Assembly: GCA_002077045.2 (NCBI GenBank)
Contig: KZ111146.1
Location: forward strand, 639,452-691,522
Source: Rachicladosporium sp. CCFEE 5018
Lineage: Eukaryota; Ascomycota; Dothideomycetes; Cladosporiales; Cladosporiaceae
Reading direction: 5' to 3'
Length of the DNA stretch: 52,071 nucleotides
Part shown: positions 42,548 to 50,946 of the stretch, piece after piece
Layout: each line of letters begins with the position of its first letter
Position numbering within the stretch: position 1 is the first letter of the stretch
Position numbers and translations under genes: made by a program
The notes under the pieces: generated by a model
Seen by the model: the letters and a program-made list of their open reading frames with translations, nothing else
What the model was told of the DNA's origin: nothing
The model's database searches: none

Positions 42548-43419
42548 TCAAGCATCCTGGGGTGCATCCCAAGCAGCAATCCGCAAAATGTCACCCGGCT
42601 TCTGATTGACGAGCTGCACCATCGCAACCTGCTCTGGAACTGCACATCGCTCATCTCTGGCGTGTCTCGCTGCATCACGTCCTTATACTCCACCAGCGAA
42701 ACGGCCGCCGCAAGCGGACTGTTTGTCGTTCCACCTATCACTTCCATGGTCACGGCTGCTTTGGCTTTCGTGAGACTATTAGCGTTACCCACGATCCTGT
42801 CAAAGTGACTCATCACTTCTGCCGCCCAAAGTGGATGTTTCGCATCCGCGACTTTGGGAAGGGAGTCATCTGAAGTGGTAGACTCTGCCGCATGCGCAGA
42901 CTTGCGCTTCTTGGGTCTGTTTCTTTTACCTTTCTTACCCACCGGTATTGCCGCTTCCTCAGCTTCTCTCTGCTTCTTGAGTAAACCTAACGCGTCCGCC
43001 AGATCTGAGCTCTCTGCGCGCACTGTCGTAGAGTCCGGCACAGCAATGTCGACCTTCCGCTTCAGTGCGACGAACTCTGCGACAAGACGCCTGTAAGACT
43101 CAGCAGGAAAGCCCAGGGCATAGAGACTGCGCAGCTGGAGCTCGCGGACTGCGAGCGCCCAACCAACATGAATTGGCTGTACCGTCTGATCGCGCTATAG
43201 GTCCTTGATACCAGAGTCTGCGGCTGTGATGAGCAGCTCAAGGCGGCTTCGTAGCTTCTCGGCTTTGGCGAGCTTGATCTTCTTGGAGTCGCAAACATCA
43301 GGCTGAATCTTGGATTTCGACTCTAACCCGGGAGTGTGGATCGGATGTAGAAGATCAAATTGCTCAAGGATGCGTGCTGCAAATTTGGCGTTGTCGGAAT
43401 TGCTGGGCTCGGCCTGCAT
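42548..43419 (-). pseudogene. Decayed member of a tandem unknown gene family (two-module type)
   Basis: The first frame (43419 to 43195) begins MQAEPSNSDNAKFAARILEQ and gives FDLLHPIHTP, like SAEVLHHFDALHP-type sequence of the gene at 44678. It ends at TAG (43195-43197). The same frame continues beyond with VGWALAVRELQLRSLYALGF and PAESYRRLVAEFVAL, matching the intact neighbour. A basic linker (KKGKRNRPKKRK) follows, then the second module HPLWAAEVMSHFDRIVG. Near 42631-42640 the match jumps frame: QVAMVQLVNQKPGDILRI then ends at TGA 42548-42550. One nonsense and one frameshift mark it as a pseudogene. Function of the family is unknown. Confidence 0.65.
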
Positions 43420-43795
43420 GCTGCGCGGTGTCTCTGCAGATAGATCTGTGACTCGGGCCGGCTACATCGTGACTATGTACTAGCTTGGTCTCTTTGATCG
43501 CATGCGCGAAACTTCACCTGACTGCTGGTAGATTCTGCACAAGGAGACTGGCATGCGCATTGACGTTGAAAGACCATTCTTTGTATCTCATGTCTTACAG
43601 AGCCGGGAGACAAGCTGGACCTGTCCGTGGCACTACGAAGGGGAAGACAGGGCTTTTGCGTACAGGCTGGCCAATACAAATTGGGCGGATGACTCTGAAC
43701 TCGGAAATACGAGTACGGTGAGCTGAAGGTTACATCGCATACCTCTCTCGTGTCACCCCCCTCATCTACTCTGGACACCTCTCACGTCTCTCCGA
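43420..43795. other. Intergenic within the tandem family array
   Basis: About 375 bp between the decayed and the single-module member. I see no third module or other gene in it. Confidence 0.4.
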
Positions 43796-44323
43796 TTACC
43801 ACGGTCCGAAGGCTCTCGTCCTCGCGTCCTTGATCACGGGATCCTGGATGTCGACACAATGGAACCACAAAGTCCTGTCGGCACGCTGCCTCGACATACC
43901 TATCACGATCTCCTCTCTGAACGTAGCCAGGCTCAGGTCTGGTCGCTGGTGCATCAGGATCATCAACGTCTGCACAAGGAAGATGGCGGTACTCAGCGCT
44001 TCATCAGCGTCGCCATGGGTTTTCTGATGGTCAACGATGGCGCGGACGTGCTCGTAGCTCTCGCGAGTTGAGAAATTTGCGTTGAAGGTTGCGAGAAGAT
44101 GGGCGGTCCAGGCGGCGTCGAAGATGGGTGGGCCGGGGTGGAGCGGTCCTGGACGTGAAGTGGTCGCAGCAGTATGGTCGGAAGCAGGAGCTGATGGGGT
44201 AGATACTGCATCTGCTTCTGGAGTAGCGAGAGCTGCCGAGCATACCGGTGTTAAATCAGAGCTATTGGTGATTCTGGGTAGAGGGTGGGTGGGCTGGGGT
44301 GTATCGGTATCATCGGACTGCAT
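43796..44323 (-). CDS. Tandem unknown family, single-module member
   Basis: The 175-residue, single-exon frame starts MQSDDTDTPQPTHPLPRI. A Pro/Thr/Ser-rich N-terminal half is followed by one copy of the family module at about residues 70-175. It reads AAWTAHLLATFNANFSTRES, then EALSTAIFLVQTLMILMHQR, then LATFREEIVIGMSRQRADR. This aligns with the C-terminal module of the gene at 44678 (DWAASVMRHYDHIA, then VFREQMALQM). The module is predicted all-helical from its hydrophobic spacing. No signal peptide, membrane segment or known domain is seen. It may be a deletion derivative of a two-module ancestor; the frame is intact. Confidence 0.55.
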   Translation of the reverse strand: MQSDDTDTPQPTHPLPRITNSSDLTPVCSAALATPEADAVSTPSAPASDHTAATTSRPGPLHPGPPIFDAAWTAHLLATFNANFSTRESYEHVRAIVDHQKTHGDADEALSTAIFLVQTLMILMHQRPDLSLATFREEIVIGMSRQRADRTLWFHCVDIQDPVIKDARTRAFGPW

Positions 44324-44677
44324 TGTGGAGATAGTCTGCTAGAGATGCAGGTTTGCGTGGTAAGAACAAGGGATCGATGACATTTATAGGTCCTTCCTGA
44401 GGAGCAGTGATCATAAGTCCCACATGGCCTTTCACTAGTGTCTCCACCTCTCGCCTTTCCTGCCTCATTGTCGCAGGTTCGACTCACTTCTGGCCCGTCA
44501 CCATGAAGAGAACTCAAGCTTTACCGACCACATCATGCGAACACAACCGCGAAGAATTGAGACTGATGACCACACGATGAGAGGTTCGGCTAGTGCGCCT
44601 GTAGACCGTATCGTTACACGCGCTTCTTCTCGGGATGAGCCATCGAGATCCGACCATCCGCCCCCTAATATTTAACC
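44324..44677. other. Intergenic within the tandem family array
   Basis: About 350 bp, promoter side of the single-module gene. A tRNA B-box-like GGTTCGACTC at about 44477 has no matching A box or acceptor stem. Confidence 0.4.
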
Positions 44678-45655
44678 CTACTGACGACACAACCTCTCAA
44701 CGACTTTATTCCGCCCCTGACGCCACGCTTCCATAACCCTGATCAGCGTCGCATCCGTCACACGATCACGACTCCAGGTCCACTCCTCGAACCCAGCCAT
44801 CCCACCTTCAATCATCTGCAACGCCATCTGCTCGCGGAACACATCGTTCGTGAGCCCAGGCTCGAGCTTCTTAAGAGTTGCCTTCATGTCTGCCATCACG
44901 ACGGCGTTGGCGAACGCCGTGTTATCGAGCCCACGCAGCTTCTCCATCGCCACGCGGCCTTTGCAGCTGAGCATGATTCCTGGCCTGCCGGCGATGTGGT
45001 CGTAGTGGCGCATTACCGATGCTGCCCAGTCAGGGTTGATGGACTGGACCACTGGCGTAGCGACGCCGACTGGAGGATCCAGTGAGTCCGAATCTTCCTG
45101 CGGCTCGTTTCTTGGTGCGACGTCGCCTCTCGTCCTCGCTTTTGCCTTAGCTTTCTGCCCAGCAAATTCCGCTTTTGATTCAAGCGCAGCCGCAAGATCA
45201 GGATGCTGTGGCTTGATGTTCTCTAACGCAGCGACATCGCCCTTTGGGGCTCTCGTCAACACTACCGGGGCAGCGACATACTTCCTGAATGCGTCCGCAC
45301 TGAAGCCTGCCGCATGTACTGTCCTCAGCTCGAGCTCCAACTGAGCGAAGCAAAGTGCAACATCTTCAGCTCTGTCAGGCTGGCCAGGCGCCTTAGCAGT
45401 CGCCTGATATTGCGCATAGGTCACCTCGATGTCAAGCTGGTCTTCGAGTCTAGCAGCTTTGGCTAGCTGCACATCGGTAGGATCGCGATCGCTTGCTTGG
45501 GAGGACTTTCTGGCCTTTGCGGACTTTGCTCCATACACCGGATGTAGAGCGTCGAAGTGGTGAAGAACCTCAGCTGTGGATACAGAGACAGTGTCCGCTT
45601 CGGGCGATTGCGCAGAGACGTTTGCAGGAGAGGACATCTGGGGCGTTGAGAGCAC
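44678..45655 (-). CDS. Tandem unknown family, intact two-module member
   Basis: This is the 325-residue, single-exon reference member of the array. Module 1 (about residues 27-135) reads STAEVLHHFDALHPVYGAKS, then KAARLEDQLDIEVTYAQYQ, then DVALCFAQLELELRTVHAAG and DAFRKYVAAPVVL. Module 2 (about 210-300) repeats the pattern: DWAASVMRHYDHIAG, then GRVAMEKLRGLDNTAFANAV, then MKATLKKLEPGLTNDVFREQ. A basic, disordered linker (GQKAKAKARTRGD) and an acidic patch join them. The C terminus is a further amphipathic helix ending VVERLCRQ. I recognise no known domain. Two related genes follow downstream on the same strand, and a HET-domain gene lies 140 bp upstream, also on the minus strand. Confidence 0.7.
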   Translation of the reverse strand: MLSTPQMSSPANVSAQSPEADTVSVSTAEVLHHFDALHPVYGAKSAKARKSSQASDRDPTDVQLAKAARLEDQLDIEVTYAQYQATAKAPGQPDRAEDVALCFAQLELELRTVHAAGFSADAFRKYVAAPVVLTRAPKGDVAALENIKPQHPDLAAALESKAEFAGQKAKAKARTRGDVAPRNEPQEDSDSLDPPVGVATPVVQSINPDWAASVMRHYDHIAGRPGIMLSCKGRVAMEKLRGLDNTAFANAVVMADMKATLKKLEPGLTNDVFREQMALQMIEGGMAGFEEWTWSRDRVTDATLIRVMEAWRQGRNKVVERLCRQ

Positions 45656-45793
45656 AGGAGAGCGGAGACCGATGCTACAAGCGCCAGGTCAATATGTCAA
45701 AAGCACCTTTATTGAGACATCTCGTACGTCCGTGTGATTGCTGGCATGTTTCGATCACGTCTCGGAAGATCCACTATCCAGTATGTTCGAGCA

Positions 45794-47907
45794 TCATCGC
45801 AGGCAGAACCGCTCGTCCTTCGATCGATCCGCATTGTGCTCCTTGATGTACTCTCCATCCATGATGCCGTAAATATAGCATGTCCCGACAAAGACGTAGT
45901 GATCTTCACGAGGCCGTACAATACAGGGGTGTGGGCAACCGTATAGTACGATTACTGATACCGTATTAGTTCGCAGTGCGCTAGGCTTGTCTAGCCACCA
46001 GGAATCACGAACTGCACATACTGTCAGCTGGCCTAATGCTGTAGAGATCGGAAGGACTACATCTCACCCTATATCATGCTCTTTTATCGTCTGCGGCCCG
46101 AGACCAACGCGCCCGCACTCTGTACTAAAGATCCTTCGGTTATCGCAGAACAATTCTAGAGCCTTCTTGTAAGCATCCAGACTTGAATTTGTTGGATGCA
46201 TGGCGACTACTTCCGTGGAGTGCGTCTCGGACATGAGACGTCGCCGTAGCTCGGTATGTAGTTCGGTGAACTCGGGAGCTTGCAGTCGTGCTTTGTGTTT
46301 GAAGGACCAATCAGCGACTAGTGTCCTGCTGATTACCACATCGTAAGGGTCTGTATAGCACGAGCTCCTGACGAGCTTGACGACATCCTGCAGCAACTCG
46401 GCTAATTGTTCATCGTAGTGAATTGTTTGCCATCGCACTATGTCTGTGGTGCGGGCAACAGCATCCGCTTTACAGCCCAGTACTCTGAGTTCTCGAGCGT
46501 GACCGCCGAGGCTGGTCAGCTCTAACGGGATTCGATTGTCGGCACTGTAAGCATTAGGGATGGCAAAAGAGTCTATTGTGGCACCTTGATAATGCCACCT
46601 TGGCGTCCAGCTACTGAAGTGATCGTCCGGGAGTGTGACTTCCGGAGGCATAGCACTGCGAAGGATACCAAGTGTACGTGTCTGTGCAATACTCACGAGG
46701 GTACTATCCCGCAAGACTTCGTGCAGCTCCTTCGTATAGTCTGGGCAGAGAGCATCAAGCACTGTAGGATCGGACGAGACTCGCCTGGCAAACCCAACAA
46801 CGCCGTACACATGGTCTCGCCGGTCCAAGACTTCGAAGTCTCGCATATGCTCCATGCAGTGTCGGAGTCCGTCCTCAGTCGTGATCTTCGAACTCTCCAA
46901 GCAATGGATGAGGCTATCGAAAATGTAGGCTTGGCGGTGCTTGAGTCGAAAAGTCTCGCTATGCCACATGAGCCACCAGCCAACCAGGACGACATCGGAC
47001 CACTCCAATTCGAGGGCACCAGCATAGGCAACACTTTGTGCTGCGAGTATGACCTCTTGCACGACCTAGGGCTTCGTCTTAGCACACATCGAGTATGCAA
47101 GATCAAGATGACCGGCCGTTGTGCACTCACCCACAGGCGTCCAAACCACGGACTGTTGTACAACGGAATTAGTAGTGCAGTCACCGATTCTGGTGACGTG
47201 TTGTTCATGCTGAACGCGGGTTGGAGTGGGTTGTTTTTGTTCGCTGTCCACGCGGCTTTCGCAACTACTGCTTGAGCATCCAGGCAAGCTTTCGCATCCA
47301 GATTGAAGCCAATGCATTCTCCAAGCCAGACCAGGGCCGCTTTACAATTTGCTGTGAAGACCTTAATGAAAGTCCGTGCAAGGCATCTCGGTGTCTCGAC
47401 AGGACCCCGATCTCAACATACTACACACCTCGATTAGTAGAGTACTTGAGTGATCAAGAGGCGTTGTGGCACAGACTTACCAGTAAACCTCATCCATTTT
47501 CGCGACCTACAAGCGTATGAGTGAGTATAGATCAGGGGCAGATCGGCATGTCTCTGTGGGCCTGCCATACGTACTTGCTCGCCCTTCTCGACAGGATCCG
47601 CCTGGTTGATACAGACAGCATCAATCCACAGGGTTCGAACCGAGGCCTGTCGTCGCATACGACGTAGCGCTTGCTCGGCACTGGCCGGAACGTTGTATCG
47701 GTGACGATCGAGAAAGACCGGGGATGTGATGCCTTCGTCACCCCAAGCGTATGAGATGGCCTCGTACTGCGGGTGTCCCTCGTCATCAAACGACACGTGG
47801 GAGACACTGCATCTTACAGGCTCCAAGTCGTGGCCGGGAGCAACTCGAAGGAGTCGAATCTCGCGACGAGAGGGATCAAGGCTTTTGTATTGGAAGCGGT
47901 CAACCAT
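45794..47907 (-). CDS. HET-domain (heterokaryon incompatibility) protein, apparently phase-broken
   Basis: HET proteins trigger programmed cell death after fusion of incompatible hyphae. The apparent exons are 47575-47907, 47481-47506, 47131-47351, 46068-47065 and 45794-45954. Exon 1 has PQYEAISYAWGDEG and RTLWIDAVCINQADPVEKGE, the two main HET motifs. Exon 3 has KAALVWLGE and SPWFGRLW, joining VVQEVILAAQ in exon 4. The last exon reads VLYGCPHPCIVRPRED and YIYGIMDGEY, the family C terminus. At two junctions, exon 2/3 and exon 4/5, the visible splice sites leave one base too many for the family frame. The gene is therefore probably inactive, or carries two single-base assembly errors. Confidence 0.7.
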
Positions 47908-48539
47908 AGCGCCCGGAAAGCATGCGCTGCAGAGCAGCGTTTCGAGGGCTCGAGATCATTTTTACTCGTGGACAGAGCACCAAAACCACAATCTACAGGA
48001 CTTAGACTAGGTAGGAATGATTGTCATCGAGCTCGTCGCCAAAAGCGTGAGACACAGCCTTACATTTGAGAACCAGGCATTGCAGCTTAGCTGCAGCCTG
48101 CGCCGGCCTCGCTGGGGCTGATGCACTCGCTTCTTCGCGATCTCGAACGACGTGACTGATCACAACGTCGAGGTACGCAGGTGGAGGCGGTGCTGACCGA
48201 GGGTTGCTGGCCACGGTGGTCAATGCGCGAACTGGAGCTCGAGGTTGTGGTGTTCAAGATAGCGAGATTTACCACCTCAGTCTTCACGTTATTGACATAG
48301 ATTACTTCTATCGAGTAGAGCCTGTGTGTGAGCTTGGAGCCCGAATGCTTTACCTTTGCCGCTCGAGACCCTCAGCTTCATCTGACGTCGGACTCATGCC
48401 CCAAAGCTGAAGGTGTCTGGCCGATTGCCTTACACCTCACGCGATCTTGACAGTCTATATTACAGTCCAAGTGTAATGCAATATCTAGTTACGGTGTAGC
48501 CATTTTCCGATTCTGGTTACTCGATGCGGATCTCGCATC
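47908..48539. promoter_or_regulatory. Divergent intergenic region, HET gene / DHODH
   Basis: About 630 bp between divergent starts. No further gene or repeat is recognised. Confidence 0.4.
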
Positions 48540-49580
48540 ATGCCGCTACCCTCGGTCTACCCACCATTGATCAACTCCTCCAATCCCTGGGCAACAACGT
48601 TGGAAGACATTCAGACTCTCTTCGACTGCCCACACACAGGCGCGATTACCACTCGAACGAGCCTTCTGGCAGGCTTCGAGCACGACGACCACATTCATCA
48701 GTACACGTTCTTCGATGCACAAAGCATCGCAGCCAAAGCACCTGCGACCAGTTATGCATCGCCATCAGTTGCGGAGGACCATGAGAATGCTACTGGCAGT
48801 CTCAATACCCTTGGCTACAGTCCTGTGCTGCTGAAGACTTATTTGGCAATGATTGCGAGAGTCGTAGCGGACTCGAAACTGCCAGAGGATGTCAAAACAA
48901 CGAAGCCATTCATCATCTCCGTCACTGGCAGTGCAGACGCTGTGCTCGAATGTTATCGTCTCATCAGATCGACTCAGCAAAAGATGTCAAACCCTCTGTG
49001 CATGGAGATCAACCTATCCTGCCCGAACATACCATCAAAGCCTCCACCAGCGTACTCCGAAATTTCACTGACAGAGTACTTGAGCGTGCTTGCCGACGAG
49101 AGAGCGCGAGAAGCCAATGACGGTGGAATGAAAGTAGCGATCGGCATCAAAACGCCGCCGTACACCTACCACGATCAATTCAGATCACTCATCTCAGCGT
49201 TACTTGCATCACAAAAGCCCACATGCCCAGTCGACTTCGTCACAGCGACTAATACCCTTGGATCCTGTTTGGTCCTCGACTGGACAGGCAGTGCACCGGC
49301 GATCAACTCAGCCTCCGGTGCTGGCATCGGGGGCCTTGCGGGGACGCCACTTCATCCGCTCGCTCTTGGGAACGTGAGGACTATCAGTGAGATGCTGAAT
49401 AAGCATGAAGATCTCCATGATATCGATATCATTGGCATTGGGGGTGTCAGTGATGGCGCAGGCTTCCACAGGATGAGATCTGTTGGTGCGAAGGTTGTTG
49501 GTGTCGGCACTGCTCTGGGAAGGCGTGGTGTCGGAGTCTTCGGTGAGATATGGGAACATGAGAAAATGCTTGCTGCCTAG
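48540..49580 (+). CDS. Dihydroorotate dehydrogenase, class 1A (fumarate-type, cytosolic)
   Basis: The enzyme oxidises dihydroorotate to orotate in pyrimidine synthesis with fumarate as acceptor, like yeast URA1 and Lactococcus PyrDA. The 346-residue single exon lacks a mitochondrial presequence and membrane helix, which class 2 enzymes have. Motifs: NPWATTLEDIQTLF and GAITTRTSLLAGF near the N terminus, then CMEINLSCPNIPSKP with the class 1A catalytic Cys at residue 161. IKTPPYTYHDQF, FVTATNTLGSCLVLD and GIGGLAGTPLHPLALGNVR follow, then the FMN phosphate loop IIGIGGVSDGAG and VGVGTALGRRG. The frame is intact. Most filamentous ascomycetes also have a class 2 enzyme elsewhere, so this may be a second, specialised copy. 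Convergent with NIT2 (50 bp between stops). Confidence 0.9.
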   Translation: MPLPSVYPPLINSSNPWATTLEDIQTLFDCPHTGAITTRTSLLAGFEHDDHIHQYTFFDAQSIAAKAPATSYASPSVAEDHENATGSLNTLGYSPVLLKTYLAMIARVVADSKLPEDVKTTKPFIISVTGSADAVLECYRLIRSTQQKMSNPLCMEINLSCPNIPSKPPPAYSEISLTEYLSVLADERAREANDGGMKVAIGIKTPPYTYHDQFRSLISALLASQKPTCPVDFVTATNTLGSCLVLDWTGSAPAINSASGAGIGGLAGTPLHPLALGNVRTISEMLNKHEDLHDIDIIGIGGVSDGAGFHRMRSVGAKVVGVGTALGRRGVGVFGEIWEHEKMLAA

Positions 49581-49630
49581 TCGTGACGGCAAGATGTATC
49601 GCTTTATGATTGTATAGCTGGATCGTGGGC

Positions 49631-50664
49631 TTACACTTCGGGGTATACATCCCTACTCCAATGTCAGTAACTTGGAGACCATTGTATAAACCAGGTTTCA
49701 CTGACGTCCGTCTTAACAACGGTAGACGCTTTCGCATCTCCTCGGCTATCTCAAGGTCGATGTCGACGAGCAATACCTCGGATTCATCTATTTTCTCGCT
49801 GCCAAGCTCGCCCAATACCTCACCCCAGGGACTGATTGCAATACTGTGCCCATAGCTCGTACGCTTCTCATTATGCGCGCCTACTTGCGCAGCCGCGATC
49901 ACGAACGACTCACATTCTATCGCCCTTGCTCGGAGCAGAGATAACCAATGCGCCTCACCGGTCGGGACCGTGAAGGCAGATGGATAAAGTAGTACATCCG
50001 CGCCTTGCCTCTTGAGACTAAGCGAGATCTCCGGAAACCTGAGATCAAAGCAGATCATTGCTCCGATCTTCCCGAGTACAGTATCGAAAGGTGGTAGGAT
50101 CTCATTGCCAGGCTCTATTGTATTACTTTCTCGCAACGACGGTCCACCAGGTATCTCGAGGTCGAAGAGGTGAAGCTTCTGGTACCGTTGGGTAATTTCA
50201 CCTTTAGCTGAGATCCAGAGGAGCGTGTTCTTGATCCGTTTGCTAGCTGGATCGTCACTGGGTTCGTGCACGCCGACGGAGATCGGGAGGGAGTGCTTGC
50301 GAGCAGATTCTTGGAGGCCGAGGAGGAAGGGTGAGGATTTTGCTGGTCTGCAAAGGGAGAGACTCTCCGAGGGGGAGGAGCCTATGTAGTCGCTTGCTTC
50401 GGGAAAGAAGACGGCCTCATGAATCGTTACTCAGTGGCATTCGAGACTTTCGGGTAGATTGTTGCCCACCTTCGCCCCTGCTGTGACTGCCTTCGCGATG
50501 ATGTTCCGGCATTGCGAGAGATTGTGCGTCATAGAGGAGGTCGAACATATTTGGCCAATCGCCTGATTAGACATCAGAGATGCGAGAGTGAAGAGACAAG
50601 GGAAGACTGACGACCTTGACACCCTTCGTCTCGAAAGTTGAAGGCACACTCACCGCGAGCACCA
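49631..50664 (-). CDS. NIT2: NIT2-family deaminated glutathione amidase
   Basis: This nitrilase-superfamily metabolite-repair enzyme hydrolyses deaminated glutathione. Four exons: 50653-50664 (12 bases, MVLA), 50470-50562, 49706-50415 and 49631-49652 (22 bases), with introns of 90, 54 and 53 bp; the product has 278 residues. The joints give MVLAAIGQICSTSSMTHNL, GAKAVFFPEASDYIGSSPSE and PLLRRTDVYPEV at the C terminus, as in the family. The catalytic triad is Glu41 (FFPEASDYI), Lys115 (RYQKLHLFD) and Cys157 (ICFDLRFPE). If the last intron is overlooked, the frame runs on antisense into the DHODH gene, giving a false long tail. The gene is intact. Confidence 0.92.
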
Positions 50665-50946
50665 TCTTCGCTTGAGATCAATTGGCAATCGTGGGACCGC
50701 GGTGGGCAGCTGATTCCTGACGCGACTGCTACCTCCGGTAACTATTGATGGTAAGATACACAACGCAAGTGCAAGTCTTTGACTGCAATCTTGATGTTCG
50801 ATAGAAGCCAATGGTGGCTCTTTCTACGTGTACTCGTTCATGAGACCGGAACAAAGTCGGCCCGGTGAGCTCTGTAACCATAAACTTTTTGTGTGCAAGA
50901 AGACCTTAAAACATATCTTTGCGCCGTTGTGATTCGTGATCGCGAG
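50665..50946. promoter_or_regulatory. Divergent promoter region, NIT2 / MAK21
   Basis: About 280 bp between divergent starts. No specific site is recognised. Confidence 0.4.

Noticed and set aside
44470..44500. tRNA B-box-like sequence GGTTCGACTC
   Set aside because: No A box at the right distance, and the flanks do not form T-arm or acceptor stems.
49447..49630. Long C-terminal extension of NIT2 running antisense into the DHODH gene
   Set aside because: Splicing out 49653-49705 yields the family end RRTDVYPEV and a stop at 49631; the extension is read-through of an intron.
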